This document shows, one piece after another, positions 62,391 through 64,000 of a DNA stretch of 64,000 bases. Below the pieces are notes generated by a model that saw only the letters and a list, made by a program, of their open reading frames with translations, was not told the DNA's origin and searched no databases. The position numbers and the translations under genes are program-made. How positions within the stretch are numbered: position 1 is the stretch's first letter; each line of letters starts with the position of its first letter. The DNA is from Patagioenas fasciata. Taxonomy: Eukaryota > Chordata > Aves > Columbiformes > Columbidae. The stretch covers positions 103,060,398 through 103,124,397 of the forward strand of contig NC_092521.1 in assembly GCF_037038585.1 (NCBI RefSeq). Reading direction: 5' to 3'.

Positions 62391-63365
62391 TAAGACACAG
62401 ATCTGGAGGAAATTAGGCTTTGTTGTTTCTTGTAGTCATGCATGAAAATGACGTAGCTTGTTCAAAATGTATTTCTCCTGGTTAATTTGACAATAATTGC
62501 TTTAAACATGGTAAATTGACCATGAAAGCACTGAGAATTTTTATTACCCTCTGCCATGTTTACTAGGAAGTTTCTTATTTAAACCTGGTGGCTTGGTTAT
62601 TTCAGCTAAGCTTTGGTAAAATAAACCAGATCAATCATCCTCAGGAAGTGCCTTTTTCTTGCCTGAATATTAAGGAAGCTTACACAGCTAGCTTAGATCT
62701 GGCACCTAATTTCTAGATAGATAGCTAAAATCAGTGTCATGAATCTGACAGAAGGCCTGGACTGGGTCACTAGAAAGTCCGTTTTACATATCTGCTTGCT
62801 TTCGCCTAATGACAAAGACATCAGAACTTTATGATGGACCAGATCGTTACTCACATTCCCACTGTCCCTCTACTAACATAGGCCTAATATCTAAATAGTT
62901 CTTAGGTCTGAATCTAGTAGCAGGTCTCCTCCAGGATTTATAATGTCTTGGAGATCAATCAGTACCATACTCTTCACACCTGTGAGTATGCAGAGAAGCT
63001 GTACAAAGATAAAAAAATGATCCTAGCATGTAGGGTAGTCCTCCACTATAAACTCTAAAACACAATACACTGTTCTTTGACTATGGGATTCAGGCAAGAG
63101 TTAAGATATGGACTGGAAATAAAGTGCATGGCATTATAGACACCAGAGAACAAAAAACACAATGGAAATGGTGTGGAAGCTTTCTTTCTACAGTACGTAA
63201 TATAGTAAAAAAATATCCCATTATATATGTCAAGCACATACTGTGATCTAAAACAGCTCTTTACCAGAAAAAATATATGGGTTGGAAAATACAGGATGTG
63301 AGATTTCACCTATGCCTAACCATAAACAAGGGCTGCTATATATGCAGTAAATAGCAGTTTAGTAG
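62391..63365. other. AT-rich noncoding stretch
   Basis: Nothing recognised. Confidence 0.6.
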
Positions 63366-63367
63366 TA

Positions 63368-63594
63368 CCCCGTTTTCCTGAAAATAAGACCTACCCTGAA
63401 TATAAGCCCTAGCATGATTTTTCAGGATTTTTGAGGATGCTTGAAATGTAAGGCCTACTCCAAAAATAACCCCTAATTACAGCTCATTTAAAATGTCAAT
63501 TTAAATAGAGTCCAAGCAGCAATACATGTAAAAAAGTAAGCATATTTGGAGCTAAAATTGTATAAGACCCTGTCTTATTTTTTGGGAAACAGGG
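63368..63594. mobile_element. Non-autonomous DNA transposon (mariner-like MITE)
   Basis: A 227-bp element with terminal inverted repeats of about 24 bp: the left end reads CCCCGTTTTCCTGAAAATAA and the right end, reverse-complemented, reads CCCTGTTTCCCAAAAAATAA. Both continue into GAC. TA stands on each side (63366-63367 and 63595-63596), the target duplication of Tc1/mariner-type transposases. The interior has no coding capacity. Sub-terminal repeats such as GAATATAAGCCCTAGC and AAAAATAACCCCTAATTAC echo the end sequence. Elements with this CCCGAAAATAAGAC end are known from several vertebrates. Superfamily assignment rests on TIR and TA only. Confidence 0.75.
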
Positions 63595-63596
63595 TA

Positions 63597-64000
63597 TACT
63601 ATAGTAGTAGTGCCCACATATATATTTATGTGCCATTCAAAATTGGGCATGCAGTAATACTGTCATCTGAATTAGGTAAAAAACTGTAGTTCTTTCCATA
63701 AACCCAGACTGCCAAGTGTTATATTTTCTAACTAGATAAAACTGGCAGACTGTGGGAATTCTGCCTTCCAGAGTCAATTCTGGACTTCCTCATTAAAAAA
63801 GATAATGGCTTATAGCACTAAGAAGATTTCTGGGAACATGTTATTTGACTGACTTGTATAGTACCAAGAATTCATTGATATCTGAAGTACGTATTGTATG
63901 TACTGTTATACATTGAAATGTGAAATTTGGTCTCACAATTTCAATAGGATGTTAAGGTCTTTTAATGTGTCCAAACAAGGGAGACTAAACTGTTGAAAAG
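63597..64000. other. AT-rich noncoding stretch
   Basis: Nothing recognised up to the window edge. Confidence 0.6.

Noticed and set aside
1..64000. CRISPR array, operon, phage or other prokaryotic system
   Set aside because: The window is vertebrate: CR1, LTR and microsatellite content, AT-rich noncoding DNA and absence of long unique coding frames.

Overview
This is an AT-rich vertebrate nuclear window, almost certainly from a bird. The evidence for a bird is a CR1 LINE with the avian/reptilian two-ORF layout, several more CR1 fragments, and a set of short solo LTRs with the TGTCCTGG...GACA or TGTGG...CCACA ends common in avian endogenous retroviruses. No SINEs are evident. I found no confident cellular protein-coding gene, rRNA, tRNA or CRISPR array. 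Nearly all open frames are short chance frames or artefacts of pentanucleotide repeats. The window therefore reads as intergenic sequence or the interior of a very large intron.

Layout: 1-2.3 kb is unannotated AT-rich DNA with a T14/G10 junction. A compound purine array, (AGGGG)n then (AGGAG)n, covers 2.3-2.73 kb. From 2.7 to 15.9 kb the sequence is mostly unique, with a CR1 3'-end relic near 6.2 kb. A complete-looking solo LTR lies at 15.9-16.7 kb. From 16.7 to 24 kb there is unique DNA with one odd minus-strand frame near 23.4-23.7 kb, then an LTR of a second family at 23.97-24.3 kb. A 2-kb CR1 on the minus strand (26.4-28.4 kb) keeps its 5' half (ORF1 and most of the endonuclease) but lacks the reverse transcriptase and 3' half. 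From 28.4 to 43 kb there is mostly unique DNA with an old CR1 fragment (35.9-36.3 kb) and a possible LTR (37.3-37.9 kb). A perfect (CCCTT)n array is at 43.1-43.3 kb and a further solo LTR at 46.6-47.4 kb. Two opposite-facing LTRs of one family stand 20 bp apart at 53.3-54.6 kb. A GC-richer, probably repeat-derived block is at 57.3-58.5 kb, and the second copy of the 24-kb LTR family is at 58.7-59.0 kb. A second compound (AGGGG)n(AGGAG)n array is at 59.7-60.1 kb, an old CR1 reverse-transcriptase relic at 61.5-61.95 kb, an LTR end fragment at 62.26 kb and a TA-flanked mariner-like MITE at 63.37-63.6 kb.

The best-supported observations are structural. The two inverted LTRs each carry their own 5-bp target-site duplication, so they are two separate insertions and not one inverted duplication. 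The 3'-truncated CR1 is bounded by a 12-bp near-perfect direct repeat. The two GGGGA-to-GGAGA arrays share order and strand 57 kb apart. I see no operon-like or multi-gene system here.
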